DNA of 64,000 bases. Origin: Archilochus colubris (taxonomy: Eukaryota; Chordata; Aves; Apodiformes; Trochilidae). The position numbers were made by a program, and so were the translations under genes. Positions 13,401 to 24,900 of the stretch are shown here, one piece after another; position 1 is the stretch's first letter; each line of letters begins with the position of its first letter. The notes below the pieces were generated by a model. It searched no databases. It was not told the DNA's origin and saw only the letters and a program-made list of their open reading frames with translations. The stretch spans positions 26,645,121 to 26,709,120 of the forward strand of contig CM041085.1 in the NCBI GenBank assembly GCA_023079485.1, written 5' to 3'.

Positions 13401-16400
13401 CTTGTTGTTATGCAAGGAAAGGTATAAAAATATTAGGTATTTGTAACAGAATGAAAAACTCTAAGTAAGGGATTTGGAAGAAGAGTTACTATCTGATATT
13501 TACACATTTCTCCTAATTTAGTTTGCTATTACATATTTTTTGTGAATTTGCCCTTCTGGGGAGAGTTTTTGTGCTATTGCTGACATCCCAACACACAGAA
13601 TGTAATTAGATACTGTTTGAGATGTACACTCTATTTTTGCATTTAAAAACCAAAAACAAAAAAAGCAACAAAGATTTTTGTGCTCTAGAGTTGGCTAAAA
13701 CATGTAATTTCATGGGACATGAATATTTAATATTTTGTAACTCCCAAGACTTGGCAGAATTATATTTTACACCATATTATTGCTGACTATAACAACCCCA
13801 TCCCTTACAATCATGTCAAAATTACATGTGAAGTGAGAGGTTTGCCATTCTTACAATGTTACCTCAAAATACCAAGAGAAAATCAAAACATATATTCTCA
13901 TTATTTATTACATTCTCAATGAGATAGTTGTATATCAATGCCAAAAATACTATAAACATTAAAACACTATTGTTTTGGTATTTTAAAATACAACATGCCG
14001 TATAAGGGTGTTTCTTGGCTTCAAGAAAATTCTGGATATAATGAAGAATACTTTATTTGTAGCCAGTTCACCCTGGTGCTCTACAGTGCCCCTAAAGCCA
14101 TGTGCTTCTTCCCACTGACAACCTAAGGAACACTATTCCTCTAAACTTAAATTTTTCTGAATCTTATATCCTTTGGCTTCCTAAAGTGATTTAAAATCAA
14201 TTATGCAGATACACATGGGTGTGTCTGCTGCTGCTTGTTTCACTCACACATGCAATATGACTAATTCTATTTTAAGGAAAATCATTCCTATTAGGGTCAT
14301 CCAGTCTGCATCCTGTATAAAACAAGGCAGGTAATTTTGCTCAGTCCTGTAGTGAGTTCAATGGAAGTTACTTGGAAAAAGCTTGCATTTAAGCTTCTTA
14401 GTCTGATTGTCACAGGAGCAGTCACTCCAGCAACGGCTGTGTCAACATAGATTTTTATCTAGATATTGGCACTTCTTCCCAAACCATTAATAAAAATCTT
14501 GGAAGTGACAGGGCTCCTGTAGTCTCTGCAGAGCTGTAGTAGGGAAAGAGCCACTCAGTAATGATACCCCAGATATTACACAGATATGGAGAAGTTATGT
14601 CTCTATTTAACATCAAACAATGTATTAAACCCCTTCATTGCTTCAAAAGCTGGAACTTTATTTCTAAAAGTTGTCTGGAGAGTGTAAAACCAAGGGATTG
14701 GTTTTCTTTTGTCTTGTTAGTTAAAGAAATCTTGTTGTTTCCTCCTGATTGAGGTATTTATTACCCATAATTCAACTGCAACAGGAAGGTCCTGTTATTA
14801 TGCTAGAGAAACAAAGGATTTTTAATCTCCCACTTTAAAACATCTTTGCCAGGCCTAATCATAAAATTTTGTGTCCCTTTTTCCCAGTTCCCCTATTTTT
14901 TGCAAAAACAAGTGTGAACAGCCTAGCACGGGCCCAGCAAGTGTCCAAAGAGAGACCCCTTCACCCCTGCCACTCCTTTCCTGCTATGTCAGCCTTGAAG
15001 ATGGTCAGGTTGAGTTGCTTCATGCCACTGTTGACCCCTCACATTTTTTTAAACCCTTCTGTCTGAGAGGTCATTTCCCCTCCTGCAAGAAGAGACACCA
15101 ATCCCAAATGCACTCAGCTCAGGAAGAGTTTTCTTTGAATGAGCTCCAAGCAACCAGGAGCCCAGATGAACCAGGCTCCCCAAGCTGCCTCACCACCTTT
15201 TACCACCCCACTGAGCCTTCCCCTGTAACACCACAAATGGCACCATCAGCAATCACATTTTGATTTCAAACAGTGCACAGTACAGGGAGCTTAACCAGTC
15301 TCACAGCTCCCACAAGGAAGTGTGTAATATGTTTTTGGGAGCAGCACCCTACCACCCATGCCTGCCTGGAGTCCAAAAAGCAGATTTTTAAAGTGCTCAC
15401 CACATGCTGCAATGCAACTGTGCAATGATACTTTACTCAAACGAGTTCACACTGTGTAACACAAGAATTACTCACATTTCATCAAGACAGTTCCCTGCAG
15501 ATCTCAGGGGAAAAGCAGACCTGAATATTTTGAGGTGCCTGTCTTGAAGTCTGGGTCACAATTGGGATAATCAAAATTGCAGCATCCTTCCTATCAGAAC
15601 CTCTTTTGCTCATGAAGGCTCAGGTTTTCAGAAACTGTGCCCAAGTGAACTCCAGCTGGGGAAGTGTTGTAGTGTGGACACCATGCCACAAAGCTTACTC
15701 CAATTTCAGGGATGTGAACCCAATGAGTAATTTCAGACAGCAGCCTAAACAAGAACAAAGAGCTGGTGTATATAAATAATAACTGCATCCTCTCAGACTG
15801 AAGACACTAAGAGACTTTAAAGAAAACATACAGTTTCTGAGGTTTTTCACCTTAAATAGAAAGACTAAAACATCACAGGCTGGAAAAATAGAGTCATTCT
15901 GCCACAGGACAGAAGCAAAACAGTCTTTCAGCAGACCAACACTGAGAGATCTCTCCTCTCTTTGTGGCAATTTGGACGTGAAGCCACAGCCAAGCCCTTC
16001 CTCAGTGCTGGTGTTTGGGTTAACCATTGTCAGATGATACTGAGCTCTGACTACTAATCTTCGTTTCCACCAGCTTTAAGTCTGTGGGCCTCACCAGCAC
16101 GCTGCATGGTTCCATCTTTTTCCCTCCCTTGGGCAGCGCAGACACCATTACTATTGTTACCTGAAACAGAAAATAAAATTAAGTTTTTAGACAATCTATT
16201 TGGGATAAAGCAGAAATCACACTATCTGAGCATTTCCATTTCAAAGTGCAGGGTGGTTCTTTTTCCAGTTATGCACTTTTCTGATCTTTTTAGGATTTGA
16301 TTTTCTCCACCTGGCTGTTGCTTCAGAGAACAGTTTATAAGTTTGACCACAAACAGTTAAGCCATTTCTGAGAATGTTGACAGAAAAGAGCATGAATAAA

Positions 16401-17100
16401 TTTGCTTTTTTAATGTTGGCAACCTTTTACTATTTGAACAGCTCAGCAACTCAGCAGGAAGTGGAAGAGAGTTAAAATTTGACCCTAGGTCAAAAATGGT
16501 TTTTGATGATCCAGTGAAAATCTGTTTTTCTATCACCAAGTCTGCAAGACACAAAGCTTGAATAGCGTGCAGCTAAATAGCCAAGCAGTCAGACAGTGGG
16601 TCATTCTGGTTTTCATTGTGCTAGTAAAATCTAAGGCCATGGAATTGTTCTTGACTAGCTCTGCTCCTAATTTTCATGTGGCAAAATTTGTAATTTAGGA
16701 ACTACTGGGTACTAGAGTGTGAGTCTTTTTATTGCTGTCTACATAGCACCATTCAGGAGAATAAAAGCTTACAAACTGTGAAATCAAAGTATGCTTAACT
16801 CTTGGATGGATGATTTCATTTATGGTTGAACTTGCTCTAGGCCAACATTTAATCAAGTTACAGCAAAGAGTGATTACGTTTTCTCTAAAATAAGTATATC
16901 AATTTTATCAACACATTCTCCCTCCTTTATTCAATCTTTTCTGATCTTCATCTTAACTCACATCCTTTGGTGTTATATAATAAGCCAGAACTCTACATAT
17001 TGAGGGAATGAAATGTTAAATGGGAAGAACAACGCTTTTGCATGTTGTCTGGCTCTGTGAGAAGCACCTATCCTTTCATAGCTTTATTGCTCATGGGTAC
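7410..17100. other. Long stretch of unique non-coding DNA
   Basis: I see no CR1, LTR or RNA gene across this stretch. Open frames such as 8669-9055 (128 codons) and 14871-15263 (130 codons) are the longest, but they contain no recognisable domain and overlap other-frame rivals. The segment 13500-13990 is very AT-rich and complex rather than simple-repeat, so it could hide regulatory sequence, but nothing proves that. A short run of A (10856-10867) and many small A-rich patches occur. Confidence 0.5.
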
Positions 17101-17628
17101 TCACATGGGTGAGGTGAGACACTCAGAGCTAGAGCCTTGCCATCTTAATCTGCTGGCAAAATGTAGATATAAGCTGAAGCTTTCAGCCAGTGGGATGCAA
17201 CTTGTAAACACAAGATAAAGCGATGCATGCAAAAGCATGGCAGAAGAGTGGGTGTTGAGAAAGTTATCAGTTTTCCTGTCTGAAGGAACTGGGCCAGCAG
17301 CTAATGCTTTGGAGTGATTTCTTCCTCTTTGAAAGTACTTAAGTGACCTGAAGTTGCTGAGCTGGCAGCAAAAACCACTGGAGTTCAATGGATACACATC
17401 TGCAGTAATTTCACCACAGGGACCCAAGACCTTGGGATGCAGCTTTAATTTAATAAAGCCATCCAGGGCATGGACAGTACTTGCATTGAGTTGTTGGAAC
17501 AGAATGAACTGAAATAAGCACTGCAGCCTGAAAGCCATAAAACTGTACTGACCACATCTTCCAATCATTTTTTTGGCACTAAAATACAAAAAGTTGTCTT
17601 GTCTTGTTTTGTTGCAGATATATGACAC
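17101..17628 (-). other. Longest open frame in the window (175 codons), probably not a gene
   Basis: The minus strand is open for 175 codons from ATG at 17628 to the stop at 17101. No domain, signal peptide or repeat pattern is recognised. The middle (about 17365-17420 on the plus strand) contains 'GGAGTTCAATGG' and 'CAGGGACCCA' blocks that remind me of an old palindromic amniote repeat, which would argue against coding. Cysteine and serine are scattered without order. In DNA of this composition one frame of this size in 64 kb is only mildly surprising. I record it so that it can be tested, not as a gene call. Confidence 0.1.
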
Positions 17629-17817
17629 AGATTAGTCATTCATTTTTCAAAAGATCATATATAAAAATTATCTTCAGAATGTCCTTAGTCTTACTGCTGG
17701 AAACAGCAGCATGAAATCCTTTACGGAAAATGTTCTTCCTTTTTTTCCCCTTTGCAAAGCAAATACCTATGTCTATCTCTTAAATTTGAAATTAATATTT
17801 GTTAATCAAGTGTAGAC

Positions 17818-17866
17818 ATATACACACAAATATATAATTTATATATTTATGTATATATACACTAAG
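17818..17866. repeat. TA-rich low-complexity patch
   Basis: Mixture of TATA, CACA and ATAT dinucleotide tracts. It is a degenerate dinucleotide repeat rather than a pure microsatellite. Confidence 0.7.
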
Positions 17867-18202
17867 CCTATTTTTTCTGAGACTTCAGAAAGTTATGAGA
17901 AAACTACTGCAAGGAAGTCCTCCTCACACTTTAACCCTGAATCTCACAATCATCACTGTAACAGCTACAGGTTCCTATAGTATTTAGATTGAGTATATAA
18001 GACATTTGAAGTATCATCCTCACGTTGACAGCAGAATAGTCAACAGAAATTATCCCTGCCCAAAGGTTATCTCCTTTCTTTTTATTTTAGCTGCCTTCAT
18101 AACTTCAGTTTTCATGGAACACATTTCTTATCCCACGCAAGGGCTCAGACCAAGAAAGTCCAAGCCAAATTTAATTATACATGGATACTAAAAATATTTT
18201 TT

Positions 18203-18221
18203 AAAAAAAAAAAAAAAAAAA
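18203..18221 (+). repeat. Poly(A) homopolymer, 19 nt
   Basis: A19 preceded by AAAATATTTTTT. No polyadenylation signal at the usual distance and no recognisable retrocopy upstream. Confidence 0.9.
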
Positions 18222-20516
18222 GGAAGAAATCAATTAAAATTTGCATCTTCGACTGTCTACACCAACACGACATGAAAGGATTGGAAGAAATTTGCCCATG
18301 GACTTATTTAGGACAGAGATTAATTAGCCTTCTTCTGATGTTTCAGAGGCTTTCACGGGAGAGATGACATAACAATCCAAATTAGCAAGTAACATGAAAA
18401 TATTGAGAAAGCTTTTTATCAGACAACTAGCATTAAAAAAATGTGTAAATTCTACCTCTTTTCACTACAATTTTGTTTCACATTAGCTCACAAGTTTTCC
18501 TCCCAGTGAAATGAAGGTTAAAATAGGAAATAGAACTAGCTAGACCTGTGCCGTAAACCAGCTTATAGGTTTTGTCTCACCAAATTTAATTGTGTAAGAA
18601 AAAGGAAAATGTTACGTAAGCTTATTTAAACAGTATTGTGGGTCATATATTATTCACTTTAAACTTCAGTGTGAAAATCCACGCTGAAAATTTTTACTCT
18701 ACACTAATCCTTTTGGCTCAGAACAGGCTCTTGGATGCCATTCCAGCACATGCAGGCAAAAAAACCTGTACTGTTTAGATGAGTAAAAGCAGCCCCAGAT
18801 GGAGCTATCTAGTATCAGGTTCTTGTAAGGCTTGAACTTCATAAAACACAGAACAGCCTGATGAAACATGTTGCATTATAAAGAGCAAGTACAAACTCAT
18901 AACATCAGGCAAAACACAAACTATTAAGTCCTGAATGTATTACAAGTCCTATGCAGCCAGATACAAGAGATATCAGCATCACGAAGTACAGATGCAGTAG
19001 CAGATGCAGTTAAGAAAAGTATTGACAAAAATCTGTTGCCCCTTCCCCCCAGTGCAGATGGAGGCCATCTGCATCTACATCAAACACCTTTCTGGAGTCT
19101 TGCAAGGCTGCAAGTCTACCTGAGCATCACCCCAGAGGTGAAGGCAAACATAAAGCACCAACAAGTGCCAAATTCAAATCTCTTTCTCTATCTTTCATAA
19201 GATTTCACAAAATAATAATTGAGCTTCTACTGGGCCTTCAAGAAATATCTCAGTCTTTTAAGAAGTAGGAAGGTTAATTAAGGCAAGAGCAAGCTTCCAT
19301 GTGATCTTTTACTAAATGACTGACTCAAAATATCATTGGGAGGCATTGTATAGAGAGCACAGGCTCCTTTATTCAGAGATAGAGCAAAATAGAGGTTATA
19401 ACTGTGACCATCAGAACTACTGCACGCTTTTCTAGAATATTGGATTTTAATTTCAGAATATCCTAGCAGTTCCAGCTTATCTAATACAAAAATTCCTTTT
19501 TTCATAGAGTTTTGGCTAGAAATATTATTTCTCCACACAAATAGTTTTGAGGTTTTTTTCTATGAAACTGTTCTTTGTCTTTATCCCACGTGTTTTGAAC
19601 TAATGAGTTAGGGAAGCTGTCACTGCAAAATTTTCTGCTTTGTCATAATGCTTTAAAGATTAATTTAGATTTATTACTACACTGTATATACAAAATTATG
19701 GTTATGCAAGTTAACCTGTAACTTTTCAGTGAAGTCAGCAAATATTGTTGCAAGAAGGTCAAGTATAAAAACTTTATAAAAATACTTTCATAAGTAAAAA
19801 AGTCAGCGATCATTGAAAGGCTGGTCAGTCAAGCATTTAACCAAGATTGTCACTGAGATACCTTAGACGTTGTGGGGTTTCAAAATATATTTTTATTTCT
19901 TTGTCATATTTTTCTTTCTTTTCCTCTGAAAAGCTTTTCCCACTCAAAGAAACATAAATAGCTGAACTTTATCAGAGACAGAAAGATATTCTGGCTAGCA
20001 CCTAATGGGCTTCCAAACCATTACTTTAATGAAATATTAGAGCTTGAATATTCCTTGAATATTGAATATTGGCTCCAGTATTCCATTTTATTTATCACAG
20101 AAAACCCAATTCAAAGGCATAAAGGTTTTTCGGCTCTGTTCTTATGTATGCTCTAAGAGCAACTGTTAGTGACACTGAGTGAAACACAAAGCCTCCATCC
20201 TCTTCATGAGGAGTAAACTAGCCACAGTTTTTAAGTGTGAAAGTCATACAACCCCATTCCTACCTAATTCCTACTCTCTTGCACTACCTCTTTCACAAAA
20301 AATTTATGCTGCCAAATGCTTCCAGAAATTTTACAATACAACTGTGACAATTTTCAAAGCAAATATGATAGGTTCATTCTTAATTGTGCACTTAGTAATC
20401 ATCTAGGTAAACATCGGTAGAAAATATTCTGGAGACTAATTAGTTGTTTCAGTGTTGATACCAAAATAGGAATCTGAAGGGAACAAGTGCATTTAGTTTG
20501 CAGTTCCAAGTAGGGG

Positions 20517-20603
20517 AAAAAAAAAATCAAACCAAATCAAATAAATCAAAACAAAACATGAAAAAAACACGAAAAAACCCCAAAAAGACAACAACAAAAA
20601 AAG
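20517..20603 (+). repeat. A-rich low-complexity block
   Basis: A-rich tract interrupted by C, CC and TC (patterns like AAATCAAACC, AAAACAAAAC, AAAAAACCCC). It sits about 320 bp to the left of the CR1 copy and does not look like a clean tail. Confidence 0.8.
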
Positions 20604-20922
20604 CGCCCAACCAAGACTAAATCTTTCCAGTACAACTTCATTGTTTTATAAAAGCATCAATTCATCAATTTGATATGCTTCAGCCTAGTCTAGGATTTAC
20701 CTGTTTCCTGGCCTAAAACAATTCATGTAATATTTCAGGAAACTAACCTCAATTTGGAATCCCTACTAGGAGAAAAACCCTAATGTTCTTATACAAAACA
20801 TCTGCATGAAATGGTCATTTTGGGGGAGCTCCTCCTTAGCTTTTGTACACTTTTCCACAGCAAAACTCAAGCTACTTTCAGACATGCTAATTAGACTGAC
20901 TGGTGGCTAAGGGAAAGGTATA

Positions 20923-21983
20923 ATAGAATCACAGTATGTCTGGGGTTGGAAGAACCCTTAAAGTTCATCAAGATCCAATACCCCTTCAAGGGCAGGGACA
21001 CCACCAGATCAGGCTGCTCAAAGCCCCATCCAACCTGGCCTTGAACACTTCTGCGGGGGCATCCACAACCTCCCTGTGCACCTGCTCCAGTGTCTTGCTG
21101 GCCTCATAGCAAAGAATTTCCTCCTAATGCCCAATCTAAGTCTCCCCTCTTCAAGTTTTAAACTATTGGCTCTTGTCCTCATGCCATACACCTGTGTGAA
21201 AAGCCCTACCCCAGCTTTCTTGTAGGCCCTTCAGGTACTGGAAAGCTGCTATAAGATCACCTCAGAGACTCCTCTTCTTCAGTCTGAACAACCCCAACTT
21301 CCCCAGCCTGTCTGCACAGGAGGTGCTCCAGCCCTCTGACCATTTTTGTACCTCTCCTCTGGACATGCTTAAGGAGTTCTATGTCCTTCTTATGTTGGGC
21401 ATTCCAGAACTGGTCAGAGTACTCCTGGAGGGGTCTCACCTACTCACTCAGAGTAGAGTGGGAGAATCACCTCACTCATTCAGTTCCCTACACTCCTTTT
21501 GATGCAGCCCAGGACACAGTTGGCTTTCTGGGCTGCAAACACATGCTGACAGCTCATGTTGAGCTCCTCATTCACCATTACCCCCTCTCATTCACCATTA
21601 CCCCCATGTCCTTCTCCTTAGAACTGCTCTCAATGCTTTCTCCTCCCAAGCAGTATTTGCGCATGGGATGGCCCCAACCCAGGTGCAGAACCTTGTACTT
21701 CATCCAGTTTGCATGAGCCCACTTCTTGAGCATGTCAAGGTCCCTCTGGATGGCATCCCTTCCCTCCAGAGTGTTAAATTCGCTACACTTTGGTTTCTTT
21801 AGCACACTTACCGAGGGTGCACTTGATTCCACTGTCCATGTTGCCAACAAAGATGTTAAACAGCACTGGCCAGAGTACTGACCCTTGAGGAACACCTTTT
21901 GTCACACGTCTCCATTTAGGCACTGAGCCATTGATCACAGCTCTTTGGGTGTGACCAGTCCATCCATCAAATCTTTATCTTTA
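20923..21983 (-). mobile_element. CR1 LINE, longest copy in the window (RT core to 3' end)
   Basis: 5'-truncated CR1 non-LTR retrotransposon on the minus strand, about 1.06 kb. The element's 3' end is at 20923 ('atagaatcac' on the plus strand). Its 5' part at 21983 reaches the RT domain. On the minus strand one can read GHTQRAVINGS near 21950-21915, the RT motif GVPQGSVL at 21896-21873, FNIFVGN just after, [16 protein letters not shown] near 21775-21725 in intact-like form, and [19 protein letters not shown] near 21395-21340. The expected catalytic FADD is read here as CAKE: the two Asp codons at 21800-21795 are Lys and Glu, so the enzyme is dead, and a stop follows shortly. Frameshifts separate the blocks. 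A 17-18 bp plus-strand unit (CTCATTCACCATTACCCC) is duplicated in tandem near 21568-21605. Confidence 0.93.
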
Positions 21984-24900
21984 CAGATTAGAGATCAGAA
22001 TGCTGTGTGTACTTTTAAATGAAAACTCCAACTGTTACCTGGTCTTGTCAGAAAGCATTACCCATTCTCCTTTTTACTTACTAACACTGGCTATTTTGGC
22101 TTAATACCTTGAATGTTTCTGGTGATATGTAGCATAGAGACAACACTTTCTACCAGTCTATTGCCCCCAGAGAAATCTGGTCCTCATGAAGTTAAACACA
22201 AAACCAGCTGACTCCAATGAGACGTTTGAGGATCTTCTCTTACCATGACATATGAATGCCTTTTTGGGTCACAGATGATTATAAATAGTTTCTATGAGTT
22301 AGCATTAACAATATCTCCTTTTACAATAGTGGAAATTAAGATGGATAGAGGCTCCATCTTCAAGTTTTATTTTTAAAGACTTAAATATTTAACAATAATT
22401 TCAAGTGTTTTTGTTTCCTGTTTGGTTTTTTGTGAACTAATATTCCATGTCTTTCACATAGGGGCATCCTTCTTCTCCTGGCAACAATTTACCTACATTT
22501 GTTGGATAGCAAAAGTGCATTCCAAGAATGGCATTAGCTAGAATGTTAACTCATATTTGGCTTTGTTTTAAAGATTTTGCTTGAAAAAAGAAGACCTAGT
22601 CAAAGGAAAAGGTGGAAGATTCAGACTGATATTCCATATTAACTTCAATGGATAATAATCTTGTTCCTTTCTATGCTACTATACAAATTGTTAACCCCTG
22701 TCTAATTCTTAGTCTCTTATACACTATGATAACATAAATAGGATTAAAAACCATTTATGAACCTGATGGACATTAGGAGAGTGCAGGGTATGGACACCAT
22801 GAGCTTCAGACTGGGTCATAAAGGGAATTACACAATGGAGAAATCTGGAGAAATCACAATAGACTCTCTCAACTTCTTCCAAATGCATTGATGATAGATT
22901 ATGTGTTCTTTTCATTCATTTACACAGTGATCTCATCTTTATTCAGCTCTACCTTTTGAGTGCTAGCATTTTAACTGAAAAGGTTTTAAAAAATAAAGAG
23001 GAGTAGGAAGTTCACTGGTTTGATACATGATCTAGTTTTTGACAGACACATTTGCAGACCTGTCTTTGAAAGAGATTCAGCACACCACTATATGGACTAA
23101 AGAGTCAGGAGAGCAAGTGACTTCACCTGGTACTTCCCTATGTTCTATCGTCAGATTTCCTTTAAAGTGCATTTTTTGAGAGTCTTATTTGCAAACTTTG
23201 CCTGCTGGTGAGTGCCAAAGACCTCTATCAAGGCAGCTGTACTCTTGAAAAAGGCCTGTGTGCATATAAATGCTACTGCTGTTGCTTGGTAGCCCTTGCT
23301 CACACTCCCAGGCCAAAGACAACCAGGGTGCACTGCGGCAGACTTTCTCTAAAAGCCATCTTTAGTAAATATGCACAAAGGGTTCGTTTGACACCAACAA
23401 CAGGTATGTTTACAAGTTTATGCATTCATGCCACATATGTTTGCAGATGTTCTACAGCCTGAATTATTTATGAATATCTTAAGGGACATCCATTGTAGAC
23501 TTTAGAACAGGGCCCCCTTGAGAGAGCTGCTGATGCATCAGCTCATGAAATTTAAACAAGTTGTGCCTGCAGCATTCTCATCAGTCATTATTCTTGGTGG
23601 ATGTTTCTACTTTCAGTTTTAAACCTGAAGCTGTCTGCCGAAGGATGACTCAGAGAAAGGATGGGTGACTTGGTCTGGAGGAAATTAGAAGTCCAGTCAT
23701 AGACAACCCAGACTTTTGACCCTGAGACTGAGTCGCATTCATTGAGTGTGCTGTAACCCCCACACACAAAAATATACAATATATCAAGAAAATTAAAAAG
23801 AAAAAGAAAGTTGCCTGAGATACCCTGGAGGGCTTGTGAGAATTAGACTGGAAATTCTGTCTTTCAGGGTGTGCGGGGATCTTGCCAGCTAACCCATCAG
23901 CTAGTCGAAGGATTACTGAACTCTTTTCTTGGAAATATTCCTCCTCACCCCTCCCTGAACATGTACATGCACTCACCACCTCCTTTTCACATAATCTTTT
24001 TCAAAAGATTAGAGAGGAAGTCAGGGTTCTTTAGAGGCTCTCAGGACCCATCTTTGATGAGAGGCAGGCTTCCTTCTCCAGACCTTCCTCACCAGTGCTG
24101 CACTTTGTAACTCCCAGTAAGTGACATTAAAGACAGGTCTGAGGAACAGAGGTCAGACCCCAGGATGGAAGAGGCAAGGGGAGATGCCCCTGACTCTTAA
24201 GAAGATAATGTATCCATTGCTTCTCAGACTTTCATTTGGGTTTTTTTCCTTTTTTTTTTTAATTATAGCTTACAGCAGCACTATTTTACTCAGATCCTCC
24301 CTTGCAGTAACACCAATGAGGAAAGATGTCCTCTGTTACTGTTAAGAACTAAATCATGAGCACCACAGTCATTAAAGTTATTATATAGCTGGTCCTGCTG
24401 GAAACAGCACCTGTTGCCAGCCCATATCCAACAATATCTGGGTCAGTCTAAGCCAATAGTCCTACTGCATGGTCCCAAAATTCTTTTTGTCTTTACTGCA
24501 GTTACAGCAGTTGCAGAGTACTTCACAGGATCACACACCAGTACTGCCCCCAGTTCTCCTGACAAGGCAGACAGCAAGTCCCTTAAATCTGTAAGGAGGT
24601 AGTATTTCTAGCAAGAAAAGGAATGATCAAGCCCACAGGAAAGGCCCAAGAAATGTCCCTGCCACTCCTGAAATCTGGATTCTTCCACAATCAAAAAGGC
24701 ATTTTTATATTGTCATATCAAACCTAAGAAAAAAGCCCTATTGTCTGCTACACTTTTGTGGGAGTAAAATAGAAAACGACCAGAAAGACAGAAAAGTCAT
24801 GAGGCTACCCTCTCTGTGCACTCTAAACCTAACAGTTCAGCCTTCACTCATTGTGACAGTGGGTCTCCTTCTCTTCAAAAATTGTTTCCATCAGTGGAAC

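Larger units (their letters stand above)
17629..20922. other. Unique AT-rich non-coding DNA
   Basis: Contains a TA-rich patch at 17818-17866, an A19 run at 18203-18221, a good isolated acceptor (TTTTTATTTTAG ending 18090) with no matching donor, and an A-rich low-complexity block at 20517-20603. The block 19640-19800 is rich in TAAT/ATTA homeodomain-type cores but that is expected in AT-rich DNA. No gene seen. Confidence 0.5.

Noticed and set aside
14871..15263. 130-codon plus-strand frame
   Set aside because: Pro/Ser-rich because the DNA is C-rich on this strand; no domain, no splice signals at suitable places.
20041..20075. TTGAATATT repeated locally
   Set aside because: Very short AT-rich direct repeats of no clear significance.
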